From: Treponema sp. | Lineage (GTDB): Bacteria; Spirochaetota; Spirochaetia; Treponematales; Breznakiellaceae | Length of the DNA stretch: 14,961 nt | NCBI GenBank assembly: GCA_020216655.1 | Contig: JAIWNU010000137.1 | Location: forward strand, 1 to 14,961 | Reading direction: 5' to 3' | Shown here: positions 14,704-14,961 of the stretch, one piece after another | Layout of the letters: each line of letters starts with the position of its first letter | How positions within the stretch are numbered: the first letter of the stretch is position 1 | Translations under genes and position numbers: made by a program | Notes under the pieces: model-generated | Told to the model about the DNA's origin: nothing | Database searches by the model: none | Seen by the model: only the letters and a program-made list of their open reading frames with translations

Positions 14704-14731
14704 ACTATCATAAAGCAGGTTGCAAAGTCAA
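14704..14731 (-). promoter_or_regulatory. Candidate tRNA-Val promoter
   Basis: On the minus strand TTGACT (14731-14726) is followed after 16 nt by GATAGT (14709-14704). The predicted start near 14697 is 5 nt before the tRNA. The -35 is good and the -10 weak; TATGAT at 14712-14707 looks better but its 13-nt spacing is too short. Confidence 0.42.
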
Positions 14732-14765
14732 GCCTCTCGGCGATATTTTCTCGTTTTTCTGGGGC

Positions 14766-14794
14766 TTGTTAGGCTTTTCAAGTCCATGTATGCT
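14766..14794 (+). promoter_or_regulatory. uvrA: Predicted uvrA promoter, nearly leaderless
   Basis: TTGTTA (14766-14771) and TATGCT (14789-14794) are 17 nt apart. The predicted start near 14801 is 3 nt before the ATG at 14804, and no Shine-Dalgarno is present. I saw no clear LexA-type operator in 14700-14803. Confidence 0.52.
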
Positions 14795-14803
14795 TACCCA
14801 AGT

Positions 14804-14961
14804 ATGGACAAATTAATTATTAAAGGTGCCCGGGAACATAATCTTAAAAACATCGATCTTGAACTACCCCGGGACAAACTCATCGTTATTTCGGGACTTT
14901 CCGGATCAGGAAAAAGCTCCCTTGCTTTCGATACCATCTTTGCAGAGGGCCAGCGCCGCTA
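14804..14961 (+). CDS. uvrA: Excinuclease ABC subunit A, N-terminal fragment (window edge)
   Basis: The first 52 codons are present before the window ends. The sequence opens [20 protein letters not shown] and continues to the Walker A motif [20 protein letters not shown] (31-50), followed by RR, which is diagnostic of UvrA. UvrA is the ABC-type ATPase that finds DNA damage in nucleotide excision repair with UvrB and UvrC. Its family length is about 940 residues, so most of the gene lies outside. The ATG at 14804 puts the protein start where the family begins. Confidence 0.96.
   Translation, partial: MDKLIIKGAREHNLKNIDLELPRDKLIVISGLSGSGKSSLAFDTIFAEGQRR

Noticed and set aside
14697-14753. CGAGAAA (14697-14703) and TTTCTCG (14747-14753) as a regulatory inverted repeat
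   Set aside because: Only 7 bp with 43 nt between arms; easily expected by chance.

Overview
The window looks like chromosomal backbone of a treponeme-type spirochaete. This rests on protein style: a PASTA-tailed class B penicillin-binding protein beside a short signal peptidase, an MptE/Maf-type glycosyltransferase-like protein, a PIN-PhoH fusion, an HD-GYP protein, and a beta-propeller/NodB protein. The lineage call is an inference without a database search. No mobile element, CRISPR array or phage gene is visible, and no gene-free stretch exceeds 300 bases; the longest gaps are about 70 to 110 bases.

Layout. (1) 1-2286, minus strand: a degenerate HD-GYP protein followed 1 nt later by a CNNM/CorC-type transporter-like protein that runs off the left edge. 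(2) 2357-4400, plus strand: a two-TM helical-repeat protein overlapping alaA, an alanine aminotransferase. The promoters of blocks 1 and 2 overlap on opposite strands. (3) 4506-8625, minus strand: a compact operon of a short S26 signal peptidase, a class B PBP with one PASTA domain, and an MptE-like protein, closed by an intrinsic terminator at 4398-4441. (4) 8672-9775, plus strand: a membrane-anchored double-LysM M23 peptidase, divergent from block 3. (5) 9848-13849, plus strand: a 47-aa secreted peptide, a PIN-PhoH ATPase, a 64-aa helical protein, and a beta-propeller protein with a NodB domain lacking its metal ligands. (6) 13854-14513, minus strand: a stand-alone class III nucleotidyl cyclase with complete catalytic residues. 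(7) tRNA-Val(UAC) with its own terminator, minus strand. (8) The first 52 codons of uvrA, plus strand.

Blocks 3 and 4 together suggest envelope work: protein export, septal or side-wall peptidoglycan synthesis and hydrolysis, and probable protein glycosylation. The HD-GYP protein and the cyclase add nucleotide second-messenger themes, though the HD-GYP protein has lost several metal-site residues.

The most coherent unexpected signal is in the upstream regions. Genes that start transcription units without a Shine-Dalgarno (lepB, phoH, the cyclase, uvrA) have a -10-like hexamer just 6 to 9 nt before the ATG, predicting leaderless or nearly leaderless mRNAs. Genes with longer predicted leaders (the two-TM protein, the 47-aa peptide) carry strong Shine-Dalgarno sites. 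phoH adds an 11-bp inverted repeat that would hide its start codon only in a read-through transcript from the upstream peptide gene.
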